From assembly GCA_021801265.1 (NCBI GenBank), contig JAJYYE010000004.1:186001-250000 (forward strand): DNA of 64,000 bases, given 5' to 3'. The position numbers were made by a program, and so were the translations under genes. This DNA comes from Pseudomonadota bacterium (GTDB lineage: Bacteria; Pseudomonadota; Gammaproteobacteria; Halothiobacillales; Halothiobacillaceae). The stretch's first letter is position 1; every line of letters begins with the position of its first letter. Shown one piece after another: positions 33,042 to 42,799 of this stretch. Below the pieces are notes generated by a model, which saw nothing but the letters and a program-made list of their open reading frames with translations, was not told where the DNA came from and did no database searches.

Positions 33042-35150
33042 ATGTCTTTCACCCCCATGCCCAGCCTGAATGGTCCCGATATCGAGGCCAAGCGCGCTGA
33101 AATTCGTCAGTATTTGCACACCACGATGGATACGTTTGAACGACTGTTCACGTTACTCAAAGACGATAGCGTGTTTTATCAACGCCCCGAACGCTTGCGC
33201 CATCCGCATATTTTTTACTTTGGCCACACTGCCGTGTTCTTTGTGAATAAATTGGTGCTGGCAAAATTACTGCCTGAACGCATCAACCCGAAATTTGAGT
33301 CGATTTTTGCCGTGGGGGTTGATGAAATGAGCTGGGATGATCTCAACGACACCCCATACGACTGGCCCACCGCCGAGCAGACCCGTACCTATCGCCAACA
33401 CGTGCGCGCGGCTGTCGATCAGCTGATTCAAACCACCCCGTTCACTTTGCCGATTACCTGGGAATCGCCATTCTGGCCAATTTTGATGGGCATAGAGCAC
33501 GAGCGCATTCACCTTGAAACCTCATCCGTCTTAATTCGGCAAACCCCATTGGCATGGGTCACACCCCAACCCGAGCACTGGCCGGTGACCACGGATGCCG
33601 GTCATGCACCGCAAAACCAATTGATCGAAGTACCTGCCGGCGCCGTCACCCTCGGCAAGGCTGATAACTATTACGGCTGGGATAACGAATATGGTCAGCA
33701 CACAGCGGATATCCCTGCCTTTGCCGCCAGCAAATATTTGGTCAGCAATGCGGAATTTCTAGACTTTGTCCACGAAGGTGGCTATGAAACCGACTCCTTC
33801 TGGAGTGAGGAAGGCTTGGCTTGGCTGCAGTTTAAACAGCCTCAACATCCGGTTTTTTGGATTGCTGATACCGTGCAGCCGCACGGGTACCGGTACCGCA
33901 GCCTTGCCACAGAAATTCCGCTGCCGCTCAATTGGCCGGTCGATGTCAATCAACTGGAAGCCGAGGCGTTTTGCCGTTGGTTGGCGACCAAAACCGGTGA
34001 GCCCATTCGGCTCCCATTTGAAGATGAATGGCGGCGAATTTATGACGTGGCAGGTATTGCCGATCAAGCCGACTGGGGTAATATTCCCCCGGGCAATATC
34101 GCCTTGGGTTATGAGGCCAGTGCTTGCCCGATAAACCGCTTCAAACAAGGCGATTTTTATGATGTGGTGGGTAATGTCTGGCAATGGACCAACACGCCGA
34201 TTTACCCGTTCGAAGGCTTTGCCATACATCCGCTCTACGATGATTTCACCACGCCCACCTTCGATGGCAGACACAATTTAATTAAGGGTGGCTCATTTAT
34301 CAGTACCGGCAATGAAGCGCTGCGCTCGGCACGCTACGCATTTCGGCGGCATTTTTTTCAGCATGCGGGCTTCCGATATGTGCGCAGCCAACACCAAGAG
34401 CGCGTCAACACCACACTCTATGAAACGGACGCACTGGTCAGTCAATATTGCGAATTCGGCTGGGGCGCAGACTATTTTGGGGTAGAAAACTTCGCCGCCC
34501 GCTGCGCCGCGCTGTGCGTGCAAGCGATGGGCAATCGTCCCAAAGCCCGCGCCCTGGATGTGGGTTGCGCGACCGGGCGATCCAGCTTTGAGCTTGCCAC
34601 CGCGTTCGCATCAGTCACCGGCCTGGATTTTTCAGCACGATTTATTCAGGTCGCCGAGCAGATGCGCGAGCAAGGCCGAATTCGCTACACCATCACCACC
34701 GAAGGCGAGCTGGTCAATTTTTGCGAAGCCGCCCTGCCAGAACCGTTGTCCACCACGCCCCATAAAGTGGAATTTTGGCAAGCGGATGCCTGCAATCTCA
34801 AACCCCAATTCACGGGATACGATTTGATCTTTGCCGGCAATTTGATTGATCGGCTCTACGATCCGGCCAAGTTTCTCCATGATGCGGCGCAGCGGCTCAA
34901 TCCCGGCGGATTGCTCATCCTCACCTCGCCCTACACTTGGCTAGAAGCGCATACGCCCAAAGCGAAGTGGCTCGGCGGCATCAAGCGTGATGGCGAGTCT
35001 ATCGGCACATGGGAGGGCTTAACCGCACAGCTTGGCGGCGAATTTCAGTTAATTGAAACCCATGATATCCCGTTTGTCATTCGGGAAACCGAGCGTAAAT
35101 TCCAGCACAGCGTGGCAGAAATGACGATTTGGGAAAAACATCTTGGCTAA
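33042..35150 (+). CDS. ovoA: OvoA: 5-histidylcysteine sulfoxide synthase fused to 4-mercaptohistidine N1-methyltransferase
   Basis: A 702-residue fusion. Residues about 20-170 form a DinB-like domain whose iron ligands are in IEHERIHLETSS (HxxxHxE). About 180-450 is the FGE-type C-type-lectin domain (RLPFEDEWRRIYD, GNVWQWTNTPIYP, GSFISTGNEALRSARYAFRR). About 470-700 is a SAM methyltransferase (ALDVGCATGRSSFELA). It joins oxidised cysteine to His C5 and later methylates the imidazole to make ovothiol A. The extra methyltransferase separates it from EgtB of ergothioneine synthesis. The ATG at 33042 has GGAG upstream. It overlaps ovoB by 8 bases. Confidence 0.9.
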   Translation: MSFTPMPSLNGPDIEAKRAEIRQYLHTTMDTFERLFTLLKDDSVFYQRPERLRHPHIFYFGHTAVFFVNKLVLAKLLPERINPKFESIFAVGVDEMSWDDLNDTPYDWPTAEQTRTYRQHVRAAVDQLIQTTPFTLPITWESPFWPILMGIEHERIHLETSSVLIRQTPLAWVTPQPEHWPVTTDAGHAPQNQLIEVPAGAVTLGKADNYYGWDNEYGQHTADIPAFAASKYLVSNAEFLDFVHEGGYETDSFWSEEGLAWLQFKQPQHPVFWIADTVQPHGYRYRSLATEIPLPLNWPVDVNQLEAEAFCRWLATKTGEPIRLPFEDEWRRIYDVAGIADQADWGNIPPGNIALGYEASACPINRFKQGDFYDVVGNVWQWTNTPIYPFEGFAIHPLYDDFTTPTFDGRHNLIKGGSFISTGNEALRSARYAFRRHFFQHAGFRYVRSQHQERVNTTLYETDALVSQYCEFGWGADYFGVENFAARCAALCVQAMGNRPKARALDVGCATGRSSFELATAFASVTGLDFSARFIQVAEQMREQGRIRYTITTEGELVNFCEAALPEPLSTTPHKVEFWQADACNLKPQFTGYDLIFAGNLIDRLYDPAKFLHDAAQRLNPGGLLILTSPYTWLEAHTPKAKWLGGIKRDGESIGTWEGLTAQLGGEFQLIETHDIPFVIRETERKFQHSVAEMTIWEKHLG

Positions 35151-36351
35151 AACGACCCCACAATCCCCCGTAGATTTTGCGCAGATCATTCCCCGCGAAC
35201 ACACCGGCTGTGTGAAATACGATGCGCGACGCGAACGCTTTGGCCGGGCGGATGTACACCCTCTGTGGGTCGCGGACATGGATTTCGCTGCACCGGATTG
35301 TGTGCAACGCGCACTTGCCGAGCGGGTAGCCCATCCCATTTATGGTTATGCCATTTTCCCGGATGCATTTTTTACCACCATTCAACGCTGGCTCAGCATC
35401 CGTCATGGCTGGGTGGTCGCGCGCGCGGCAATCGTGCCACTACCGGGCATCGTACCCGCCCTGAATCTGTTGGTGCAGGCCTTAAGTCAGATGGGTGACG
35501 GTATTCTGGTACAAACGCCGGTGTATCCGCCCATTCATCAATTACCGCTTAATCACGGCCGAATGCTGCTCGAAAATGCCTTGATCAGCACGCCGCAAGG
35601 CTATGAAATTGATTGGTCCGACTTCACCACCAAAGTCGCACAGGCCCGGCTATTTATCCTGTGCTCGCCGCATAACCCGGTCGGGCGCGTGTGGCGGCGG
35701 GACGAACTCGAGCGCATGGCTACCCTTTGTTTGGCGCATCAGGTCATCATATTGGTCGATGAGGTTCATGCCGATCTCGTCTATGCCCCGCACCAACACC
35801 TGTCCGTTGCCAGTCTTTCAAACGAAATAAGCGCGCAGTGCATCACGCTGAATGCGCCCTCCAAAACATTTAATATCGCGGGCTTAAATACGGCCTACGC
35901 CATTATCGACAACCCGAACCTGCGGGCAACACTTCACACCGCCGTGCAACATACGGGTTTGGGCTCGGGCAATGTGTTCGGCATTACCGCGCTCATTGCC
36001 GCGTATCAACAAGGCGCGCCGTGGCTGAATCAGTTGCTGCACCAGTTGCAACAAAACCGGGATTTTGTGGTGGGTTATTTCACCGAGAATGATTTGGGCA
36101 TTACCGTGGTGCGCCCCGAGGCTACGTTTTTATTGTGGCTCGATTGTCGGCAACTGATGCAGCGGCTTCACTTGTCCGACGATGCCGCGTTAGCCCGATT
36201 TTTTATTGAGCGTGCCGGGTTGGGTTTAAACCCGGGGATCAGTTTCGGCGCACCCGGGAGCGGCTTTATGCGCCTGAATACCGGCTGCCCGCCATCCGTG
36301 CTGCACACGGCATTAGCAAGTTTAAATCACTCAATTAGCGAAGATAATTAA
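35143..36351 (+). CDS. ovoB: PLP-dependent C-S lyase, probable OvoB
   Basis: A 402-residue fold-type I PLP enzyme of the PatB/MalY type. VADMDFAAPDCVQRAL is the family N-terminal signature, CSPHNPVGRVW the PLP-contact region, and NAPSKTFNIAGL holds the Schiff-base lysine. Members cleave C-S bonds of cysteine conjugates; next to ovoA it should split the sulfoxide conjugate to 4-mercaptohistidine. The start is a TTG inside the end of ovoA with GGGAAAA upstream, and no later in-frame Met precedes the conserved domain, so translation is coupled. Its last 17 bases overlap the antisense end of flgL. Cystathionine beta-lyase is the alternative. Confidence 0.85.
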   Translation: MAKTTPQSPVDFAQIIPREHTGCVKYDARRERFGRADVHPLWVADMDFAAPDCVQRALAERVAHPIYGYAIFPDAFFTTIQRWLSIRHGWVVARAAIVPLPGIVPALNLLVQALSQMGDGILVQTPVYPPIHQLPLNHGRMLLENALISTPQGYEIDWSDFTTKVAQARLFILCSPHNPVGRVWRRDELERMATLCLAHQVIILVDEVHADLVYAPHQHLSVASLSNEISAQCITLNAPSKTFNIAGLNTAYAIIDNPNLRATLHTAVQHTGLGSGNVFGITALIAAYQQGAPWLNQLLHQLQQNRDFVVGYFTENDLGITVVRPEATFLLWLDCRQLMQRLHLSDDAALARFFIERAGLGLNPGISFGAPGSGFMRLNTGCPPSVLHTALASLNHSISEDN

Positions 36352-37255
36352 ACAGCGACAACCCCTGAATTTTAACCATGCTTTGCTGCGTCGCTTGTAA
36401 ATTGATATAGCTCTGATTCAGTTGCGTAATGGCCGTGGCCATATCGGTATCGCGCAAAGTCGACAAGGTTTTTTGCGTCACCACATTTTGCGCCGCGTTA
36501 TCATTTTTTGCCGCATCAAGCGTATTCAACGTATTGCCCATATTTCCACGCGCATCTGTCACCTGATTCATCACCACATCAATATCTTTTTGGGCGTTTT
36601 GGTAAATCGCCTGCACATTGGCCGGTTGGGTCGTGATAGCGGTCTTCAATTGGCTAATGACCTGCAAAATACTGGCATTACCGCCCGTCGTTGCACTGGT
36701 GGATAATTGAAAAATGTTGCCTGCCGGTTGATTGACGGTAACGGATTGCCCTTGGGCAATAGCCAAATTCACAGACCCAGCCGTAGCCACATTCGCATTC
36801 AGAACGCCTGCCGAATCATACGGCTGCTGCCGCGCCGCCGTACCTGAAAAAAGATACTCGCCGCGCTCGTCAGTGGCATTCATTTGCGCGGTTAGGGCTT
36901 TCTGCATTTGATCCAACTGATCGGCCAAAGCGCCAAGTGAAGTGCCACTTTGCGCGGCATTATTCGCTTGAATGGCGACATCGCGCACGCTTTGTAAAAT
37001 ACTCGTGACGGAACCCAGCGTCGATTCCTGCACTTGCACCTTCCCGGTCGCATTATCAATATTCGTGCTGTATTGCTGATCCTTGCTGCTTTGCACGGCA
37101 AGATTCGTCGCCATGGCAAAAGCGACCGGATCGTCGGCCGGGTTGGAAAGCTTTACCCCGGAAGCGATTTGTGCCTGATTTTGCAGCATGGTGCTTTGCT
37201 GCAGCTGCATATTCGACAAGCCCTGGCTATAAATCATCGAGGTAGAGACACGCAT
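36335..37255 (-). CDS. flgL: Flagellar hook-associated protein 3 (hook-filament junction)
   Basis: A 306-residue flagellin-like junction protein. The N-terminal heptads (MRVSTSMIYSQGLSNMQLQ, LSNPADDPVAFAMATNL) and C-terminal SYINLQATQQSMVKIQGLSL are the paired helices that form the D0/D1 core. It is exported by the flagellar type III system and joins FlgK to filament. It starts 12 bases after flgK and is the last gene of the cluster. No terminator follows; it ends inside the convergent ovoB. Confidence 0.94.
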   Translation of the reverse strand: MRVSTSMIYSQGLSNMQLQQSTMLQNQAQIASGVKLSNPADDPVAFAMATNLAVQSSKDQQYSTNIDNATGKVQVQESTLGSVTSILQSVRDVAIQANNAAQSGTSLGALADQLDQMQKALTAQMNATDERGEYLFSGTAARQQPYDSAGVLNANVATAGSVNLAIAQGQSVTVNQPAGNIFQLSTSATTGGNASILQVISQLKTAITTQPANVQAIYQNAQKDIDVVMNQVTDARGNMGNTLNTLDAAKNDNAAQNVVTQKTLSTLRDTDMATAITQLNQSYINLQATQQSMVKIQGLSLFNYLR

Positions 37256-37267
37256 GACATAAACTCC

Positions 37268-38917
37268 TTAACGGAAGGCCGACAGCAACGATTGAAACAG
37301 GATATTGGCGCTACTGATGGACTGCGCCAGCGCTTGATAATTCTGCTGGTATTTCATCAAGTTGGCTGCCTCTTCATCTAAATTAACCCCAGAGACTGAC
37401 TGTTGCTGCGCGGTTAAATTCTGCACTGTGGCGCTCGCCGCCGCTACCGATAACTGAATTTGTGCCGCAAACGCGCCCGCTTGGCTCACCGCCGAACTGA
37501 TGGTGCCATTCAAACTTGAACCATCATTGGCGCCCACGGCCGTTTGCCCAACCATATTGGTGGTGCTCAAAGCAAATAAGGCCTGAATCTGGGTGTTATC
37601 GCGTGAGTTTGCCGGTTGCCCCGCTGCTGCGGCCGCAATACCCGATGCGCTTTGCTGCACAACGCTGATTTTTCCTGCCGCGCCCACAGTCGGCAGCATA
37701 TTCAGCACATCGCCCGATTGGGGGGTACCGGAAAAATTCATGCTCAGCCCCGGTAAATTCAAGGCGCCGCCCGATGCTACCGTCACGGGAGCTGCGCCAT
37801 TATCCGGCTGGGTACGCACTTGCCAATTGGCGCCGTCATACCGTGCTACGTAGGTTTGGCCGGTCAGCAGACTCGGGTCGGTATAGGTACCGGTCAACGT
37901 ACCAGTGCCTTTATTGGTCGCTGCGGCAGTGGTTTGGGGAGCGAAACTGCTGGCGGCGGTAAATAAATTCGTACCCGGATTACCCTTAAGATCAACCCCG
38001 GCAAGCTGGTTTTTATTCACTTGATCGGCCAGCACTAATGCCGCCTGCCCTAACTGATTGCGTAAGGGGGTAACCAGCTGACTTTGGGCTTGTAGCATAC
38101 CGCCCAAGGTACCGCCGGAAACACGCGAGGTAATATCGGTGCTGCCCAACATAATATTGATGCCCGAAGGTGGATTGCCGACTGTCAACGTGGTTGACTT
38201 GCTATTGAGCACCAGCGATTGCCCAGAGCCCAGCATCAAATTGATATTCCCCTGACCATCGCTTGTTGTTTTCACATCAATTTGTGCGGAAATTTTATTA
38301 ATCAGCAAATCTCGCTGATCCATTAAGTCGTTTGGCGGTGCATTGGGGTTAATTACCTGAGCCTTGCTGATTTGGCCGTTTAACTGTGCAATTTGCTGAG
38401 CATAGGTATTAATTTGACGGCCAATATCGCTGGCTTGCTGCCCAATCTGGCTATCTAAATTTTGCAGTTGGGTATCTATTTGGTTGAATTTACTGGTCAA
38501 AGCCTGGGCCGAGCCCAAAAAAGCCGAACGCGCAGTTGAATCGGTGGGGTTTGCGGCAACGGCTTGGGTCGCATTAAAAAACGCTTGGGTTTGTTGCGTA
38601 ATGCCCGTTTTGGTATCACCCAATAACTGGGTGGCTTGGGTAGAAAAGTTATTTAAAAAACTCAGACGGCTGTTATCGGATGTGGCGGTGTTTAATTGGC
38701 TCACTACAAATTGATCGTAACTGCGCGTAATGGAGGCCACTTGCACACCGGAACCGACATACCCACCTGACTGATATTGCGGCGCCAACGTGGTTAAGTT
38801 AACGCTTTGACGCGAATAACCCGGAGTGTTGGCGTTGGCCACATTCTGTCCGGTGGTCGCCAAGGCTTGCTGCATGGAGAGCAAACCCGATACGGCATTA
38901 CTCATTAAATCGGGCAT
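37268..38917 (-). CDS. flgK: Flagellar hook-associated protein 1
   Basis: A 549-residue hook-filament junction protein. The N-terminus (LMSNAVSGLLSMQQALATTG, NVANANTPGYSRQSVNL) contains the flagellar rod/hook signature with ANxNTPGYSR. The C-terminus (VSGVNLDEEAANLMKYQQ) is the closing helix of this family. The central region is Thr/Gly/Gln-rich and variable, as expected for an exposed domain. A 97-base gap separates it from flgJ, with no sigma-54 site that I can find, so it is probably read from the flgF promoter. Confidence 0.95.
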   Translation of the reverse strand: MPDLMSNAVSGLLSMQQALATTGQNVANANTPGYSRQSVNLTTLAPQYQSGGYVGSGVQVASITRSYDQFVVSQLNTATSDNSRLSFLNNFSTQATQLLGDTKTGITQQTQAFFNATQAVAANPTDSTARSAFLGSAQALTSKFNQIDTQLQNLDSQIGQQASDIGRQINTYAQQIAQLNGQISKAQVINPNAPPNDLMDQRDLLINKISAQIDVKTTSDGQGNINLMLGSGQSLVLNSKSTTLTVGNPPSGINIMLGSTDITSRVSGGTLGGMLQAQSQLVTPLRNQLGQAALVLADQVNKNQLAGVDLKGNPGTNLFTAASSFAPQTTAAATNKGTGTLTGTYTDPSLLTGQTYVARYDGANWQVRTQPDNGAAPVTVASGGALNLPGLSMNFSGTPQSGDVLNMLPTVGAAGKISVVQQSASGIAAAAAGQPANSRDNTQIQALFALSTTNMVGQTAVGANDGSSLNGTISSAVSQAGAFAAQIQLSVAAASATVQNLTAQQQSVSGVNLDEEAANLMKYQQNYQALAQSISSANILFQSLLSAFR

Positions 38918-39014
38918 GGCCTTAACCTCTTTGTCGGGATGGTGCCTATCATTGTGTTCTTTATCGGCTCAATGGCCGAAATCTTGAGCGCCAGGCCCAT
39001 CATAACCATTAAAT

Positions 39015-40103
39015 TCAAGATGTAGCCATGCGAAACGGAGCCACTGCTGACGTCTGGATGGATGGTGGGGTTGCGGCTGGGTCTGGAATACGGCCAGATC
39101 GCATAATCGCGATCAGTTTATCGGCATATTGCGGATCCGTTGCGTAACCCGCTTTTTGGAGTTCCCGTGCGAAATTTTCCGGATTGCCTTTTGCCGCCAA
39201 AACCTGACTATAACGTGGATTGTTATGCAAAAATTGCACAAAATCATTAAACGATGCACCGACCGAATCATACGCCCGGAATGCGGCTTTACGCTGCACC
39301 ATGGCGCCACCTTCAAATTCAAGTGTATTGACCGTTTGTTTCGCGCCTTGCCAAGCGGAATCCGCCTTAATACCAAAAAAATTGTAATTCGTCTGCCCCT
39401 GCGCATTAGTGGGCAAGTGCTTACCCCAACCCGTTTCCAGCGCCGATTGAGCCACCAGCACTTGCGCGGGAATGCCCAGTTTTTTCGCGGCGGCCTCGGC
39501 GTGCGGCAAAATGGCGTTCACAAATGCTTCGGGAGAATCCCAGTACTTGGGTTGATTCGCCGTACCGCGCCCCACACCAGCCAAAGTCACGGGTGCTGCA
39601 TTGCCGCGCGCCGTCACCGCATCGGTTGGATTAATGGGCAACGATTTGGCCTGATTGGGCAAAGTAAACGCACGCAATGCCATGTTGCGTTCGGGTAATT
39701 TGAAGGCACGCGGCAAATTTTCTAGCGGCGCGCTGGCGGCCGCGTTTGCCGGGTGCAGCACAAAGGTTTTAGGCTTCACCTGGACGCCAGGTGGCGAGGT
39801 GTCCTGGTGAAGTTGTTGTTCAATCATGCCCGCCAGCCCGATGCCGCCATGAGCTGCGATTTTCTGCGCGACCTCTTTGTCCATCATGCCCTGAAAAGTC
39901 TGGCCTTGTTGGCTATCGAGCAGGCCATCCTGCGGAGTGGCATCGCGCATGGATTTGAGCATCATCGAAATGAATTGCGTTTCAAATTGATGCGCCACCG
40001 TCTTAAGCGCCGCGCGCGGATCACTTTTTGCCGTGGATTTCAGGCGTGCCAAGCCTTGGAAATCGCTATAACTCGTCACATCGATATTTTGACTGATGGC
40101 CAT
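39015..40103 (-). CDS. flgJ: Flagellar rod-cap protein and peptidoglycan hydrolase FlgJ
   Basis: A 362-residue two-domain protein. The N-terminal 110 residues are the rod-capping domain (QFETQFISMMLKSMRDATPQ). A Pro/Ala-rich linker follows, and the C-terminal 150 residues are a glucosaminidase-type domain (SALETGWGKHLPTNAQGQTN, with the catalytic Glu; YNFFGIKA). It assembles the rod and opens the murein layer. The dual-domain form is the usual beta/gammaproteobacterial arrangement. It starts about 48 bases after flgI. Confidence 0.94.
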   Translation of the reverse strand: MAISQNIDVTSYSDFQGLARLKSTAKSDPRAALKTVAHQFETQFISMMLKSMRDATPQDGLLDSQQGQTFQGMMDKEVAQKIAAHGGIGLAGMIEQQLHQDTSPPGVQVKPKTFVLHPANAAASAPLENLPRAFKLPERNMALRAFTLPNQAKSLPINPTDAVTARGNAAPVTLAGVGRGTANQPKYWDSPEAFVNAILPHAEAAAKKLGIPAQVLVAQSALETGWGKHLPTNAQGQTNYNFFGIKADSAWQGAKQTVNTLEFEGGAMVQRKAAFRAYDSVGASFNDFVQFLHNNPRYSQVLAAKGNPENFARELQKAGYATDPQYADKLIAIMRSGRIPDPAATPPSIQTSAVAPFRMATS

Positions 40104-40151
40104 ACTGCTTTGCCTCCTTGAACCGCTGATATCTGCTTTATAACGGCTGAA

Positions 40152-41279
40152 TCAAATCACAATGAGCTGCGCTTTGAGTGCCCCGGCACTTTTCAGTGCT
40201 TCGAGAATAGCGACGAGATCCGATGGAGACGCACCAACGGCATTCACTGCTTTGACAATATCGTTCAAGGTCACGCCGGGGTTAAACAAAAAGGCACGTT
40301 TCTTGTCTTCCTTAACACCCACCTGAGAGTTGGGTGTAACAACGGTTTGCCCGCCAGAAAAAGGCTTCGGCTGCGAGACATCCAGATTTTCCTTCACCGT
40401 GACCGTGATATCGCCATGCGACACCGCCGCCGCTTCAATCCGCACATTTTGACCGATCACTACCGTGCCGGTACGGGCATTCACCACCACTTTCGCCGCG
40501 CCTTCGCCAGGGCTAACTTCGATATTTTCCAGCACCGACATAAAACTCACGCGCGAATTGGCATCTTGTGGCGCACGAATCCGGATCGTCCCGCCATCAA
40601 CTGCCTCGGCTACGCCGCCGCCCAACGCCTGATTGATGGCTTGCTCCATGTGTTTTGCGGTCGTGAAGTCAGGAGAATTCAAATCTAAAAACACCGAATT
40701 CACGCCACCCATCGTGCTGGCGATTGAGCGCTCTACCAAGGCACCATTGGGAATGCGACCTGCTGTCGGAATATTGACAGTCACCCGCGAACCATCTTTG
40801 CCACTGGCATCCAAACCACCGACCAGCAAACTCCCCTGGCCAATGGCGTAAATTTGACCATCTACCCCTTTAAGTGGCGTCATCAGGAGCTCGCCGCCGC
40901 GAAGACTTTTGGCATTACCGATAGAAGACACGGTGACATCAATTTGCTGCCCCGGCTTGGCGAACGGCGGTAAATTGGCAGTCACCATCACCGCAGCCAC
41001 GTTTTTAAGCTGCACGTTGCCCGCGCCTGCGGTGGATAAGCCTTGGCGCGCCAGCATGTTCTGAATGCTTTGCAAGGTAAACGGCACTTGGGTGGTTTGA
41101 TCGCCGGTACCCGGTAAGCCAACCACAATGCCATAACCAATAATCTGGTTATCACGCACGCCGGCAAAGGTGGCTAAATCTTTAATCCGCTGCGTGGGCT
41201 CACGTGTTTGGGCACTGGCAAAGGGCAACGCGACTGGCAGCATCAGGCCAAGCAATAAAATCAGGGGAAAATGACGCAT
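40152..41279 (-). CDS. flgI: Flagellar P-ring protein
   Basis: A 375-residue periplasmic protein with a clear signal peptide ([22 protein letters not shown]). [20 protein letters not shown] and [20 protein letters not shown] are family signatures, and [20 protein letters not shown] closes the protein. It forms the ring around the rod in the murein layer. I set the start at the ATG at 41279, with GAGG 6 bases upstream; an ATG at 41282 or a GTG at 41291 is possible. It follows flgH almost directly. Confidence 0.95.
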   Translation of the reverse strand: MRHFPLILLLGLMLPVALPFASAQTREPTQRIKDLATFAGVRDNQIIGYGIVVGLPGTGDQTTQVPFTLQSIQNMLARQGLSTAGAGNVQLKNVAAVMVTANLPPFAKPGQQIDVTVSSIGNAKSLRGGELLMTPLKGVDGQIYAIGQGSLLVGGLDASGKDGSRVTVNIPTAGRIPNGALVERSIASTMGGVNSVFLDLNSPDFTTAKHMEQAINQALGGGVAEAVDGGTIRIRAPQDANSRVSFMSVLENIEVSPGEGAAKVVVNARTGTVVIGQNVRIEAAAVSHGDITVTVKENLDVSQPKPFSGGQTVVTPNSQVGVKEDKKRAFLFNPGVTLNDIVKAVNAVGASPSDLVAILEALKSAGALKAQLIVI

Positions 41280-41291
41280 CATCGGCCTCAC

Positions 41292-41972
41292 TCAAAACGG
41301 GAAAATCGGGCTATTAAAAAAGCGGGCTAACCAGCCTATATTATTGGCATCATTCACAGTGCCACTGCCGCCATAGGAAATATGCGCGTCCGCAATCCGA
41401 GTCGAACTGACCGTATTATCCGGCGCAATATCCTGCGGACGAATGAGCCCCGAGAGTTTCACCGATTCCGTGCCCTGGTTAATCCCAATATATTTTTGGC
41501 CTTGGATAAATAAACTGCCGTTGGCATACACCCGGGCCACCGTGACGGTAATTTGACCATTTAAACTATTGGTTTGAGCGCTGGTGCCGTTCCCTTTGAA
41601 TTGATTAGCGGTCGTCATTTGCACGCCAAAGCGATTCATAATGTTTGCCGATAAACCTGCGATGGCGGGCGGCGTAATCGCCACTGAATCCACTTTGCCC
41701 GTCGCCGTGGTCGCACTTTTGGTGCCGTTCATGCTTTCCTGCAACACCACCGTCAAAATATCGCCGACACGATAGGGGCGTGAATCGACAAACATATTGT
41801 CCATTTGCCCCGCCTGATAAATAGAGCCATTATTTTGCATGGGGTTGTTTTGTGATTCTTCTGGCGGCATCACCACCGCAAATGAGGGGTCAGGCTTGAC
41901 GGGTGGCTGGCTGGCGCACCCACTCAAACCTAAAACCACTGCGGATATTGCCCCCATTAAGCGCACGGATTG
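41292..41972 (-). CDS. flgH: Flagellar L-ring lipoprotein
   Basis: A 226-residue outer-membrane lipoprotein. The lipobox LGLSGC follows a short hydrophobic signal (MQSVRLMGAISAVVLGLSGC), fixing the start at 41972, which has GGGAG nearby. DSRPYRVGDILTVVLQESMN and NGSLFIQGQKYIGINQGTES are conserved family segments. It makes the ring in the outer membrane. It lies 28 bases after flgG. Confidence 0.95.
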   Translation of the reverse strand, partial: QSVRLMGAISAVVLGLSGCASQPPVKPDPSFAVVMPPEESQNNPMQNNGSIYQAGQMDNMFVDSRPYRVGDILTVVLQESMNGTKSATTATGKVDSVAITPPAIAGLSANIMNRFGVQMTTANQFKGNGTSAQTNSLNGQITVTVARVYANGSLFIQGQKYIGINQGTESVKLSGLIRPQDIAPDNTVSSTRIADAHISYGGSGTVNDANNIGWLARFFNSPIFPF

Positions 41973-42000
41973 CATGACGCGTCTCCCTGATTTTGCGGCA

Positions 42001-42789
42001 CTACACATTCTGATTAAGGGTTTGCAGCATGCTTGAGGTAGTTGAAATCGCCTTGGAGTTCATTTCATAAGCCCGCTGAGTCTCGATCATACTCACCAGC
42101 TCTTCAACCACATTCACGTTTGAACTTTCCAGCATACCCTGCTGTAATGAGCCTACCCCATTCAAACCCGGCGTACTGGCTTGAGGCGCGCCACTGGCAC
42201 CCGACTCCAGAAACAGGTTATTTCCAATCGGTTGCAACCCGGCGGGGTTCACAAAATCGGCTAATGTGACCGAACCCACCTGCGAGGGCTGCGCCTGTCC
42301 GGGTAATTGCACGCTCACCGTGCCATCACTGCCAATCGTGATGGATTGCGCGCCTTGCGGTACCGTAATCGCTGGCTGCAAGGGCATGCCGTTGGCATTC
42401 ACCACCTGCCCCGTGCTGTTCAGGCTAAACGTGCCATCCCGGGTATACGCCTCGGTGCCATCGGGTTGCAGAATCTGGAAAAATCCTCGGCCATTTACCG
42501 CCAGATCCAGCGCGTTATTGGTCGTCACCAAGTTGCCCTGCGTATGGTTTTTTTCGGTAGACACCACTTTGACGCCCGTGCCGATATTCAGGCCGGTGGG
42601 CACTTGATTTTGCTGCGTATCGGCTGAGCCAACCTGGCGGTAATTCTGGTAGACCAAATCTTCAAACACGGCACGATCTTGCTTGAAGCCCGTGGTATTG
42701 ACGTTGGCCAAATTATTTGAAATCACCGACATGCGGGTTTGTTGGGCGTCAAGGCCGGTTTTTGCGATCCATAAGGCAGGAGTAGTCAT
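42001..42789 (-). CDS. flgG: Flagellar distal rod protein
   Basis: A 262-residue axial protein of the usual length. The N-terminus [20 protein letters not shown] with [12 protein letters not shown] is the rod/hook signature, and the C-terminus [20 protein letters not shown] is the matching helix. It forms the distal rod on which hook and rings assemble. It starts 10 bases after flgF. Confidence 0.96.
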   Translation of the reverse strand: MTTPALWIAKTGLDAQQTRMSVISNNLANVNTTGFKQDRAVFEDLVYQNYRQVGSADTQQNQVPTGLNIGTGVKVVSTEKNHTQGNLVTTNNALDLAVNGRGFFQILQPDGTEAYTRDGTFSLNSTGQVVNANGMPLQPAITVPQGAQSITIGSDGTVSVQLPGQAQPSQVGSVTLADFVNPAGLQPIGNNLFLESGASGAPQASTPGLNGVGSLQQGMLESSNVNVVEELVSMIETQRAYEMNSKAISTTSSMLQTLNQNV

Positions 42790-42799
42790 GATTTAATCC

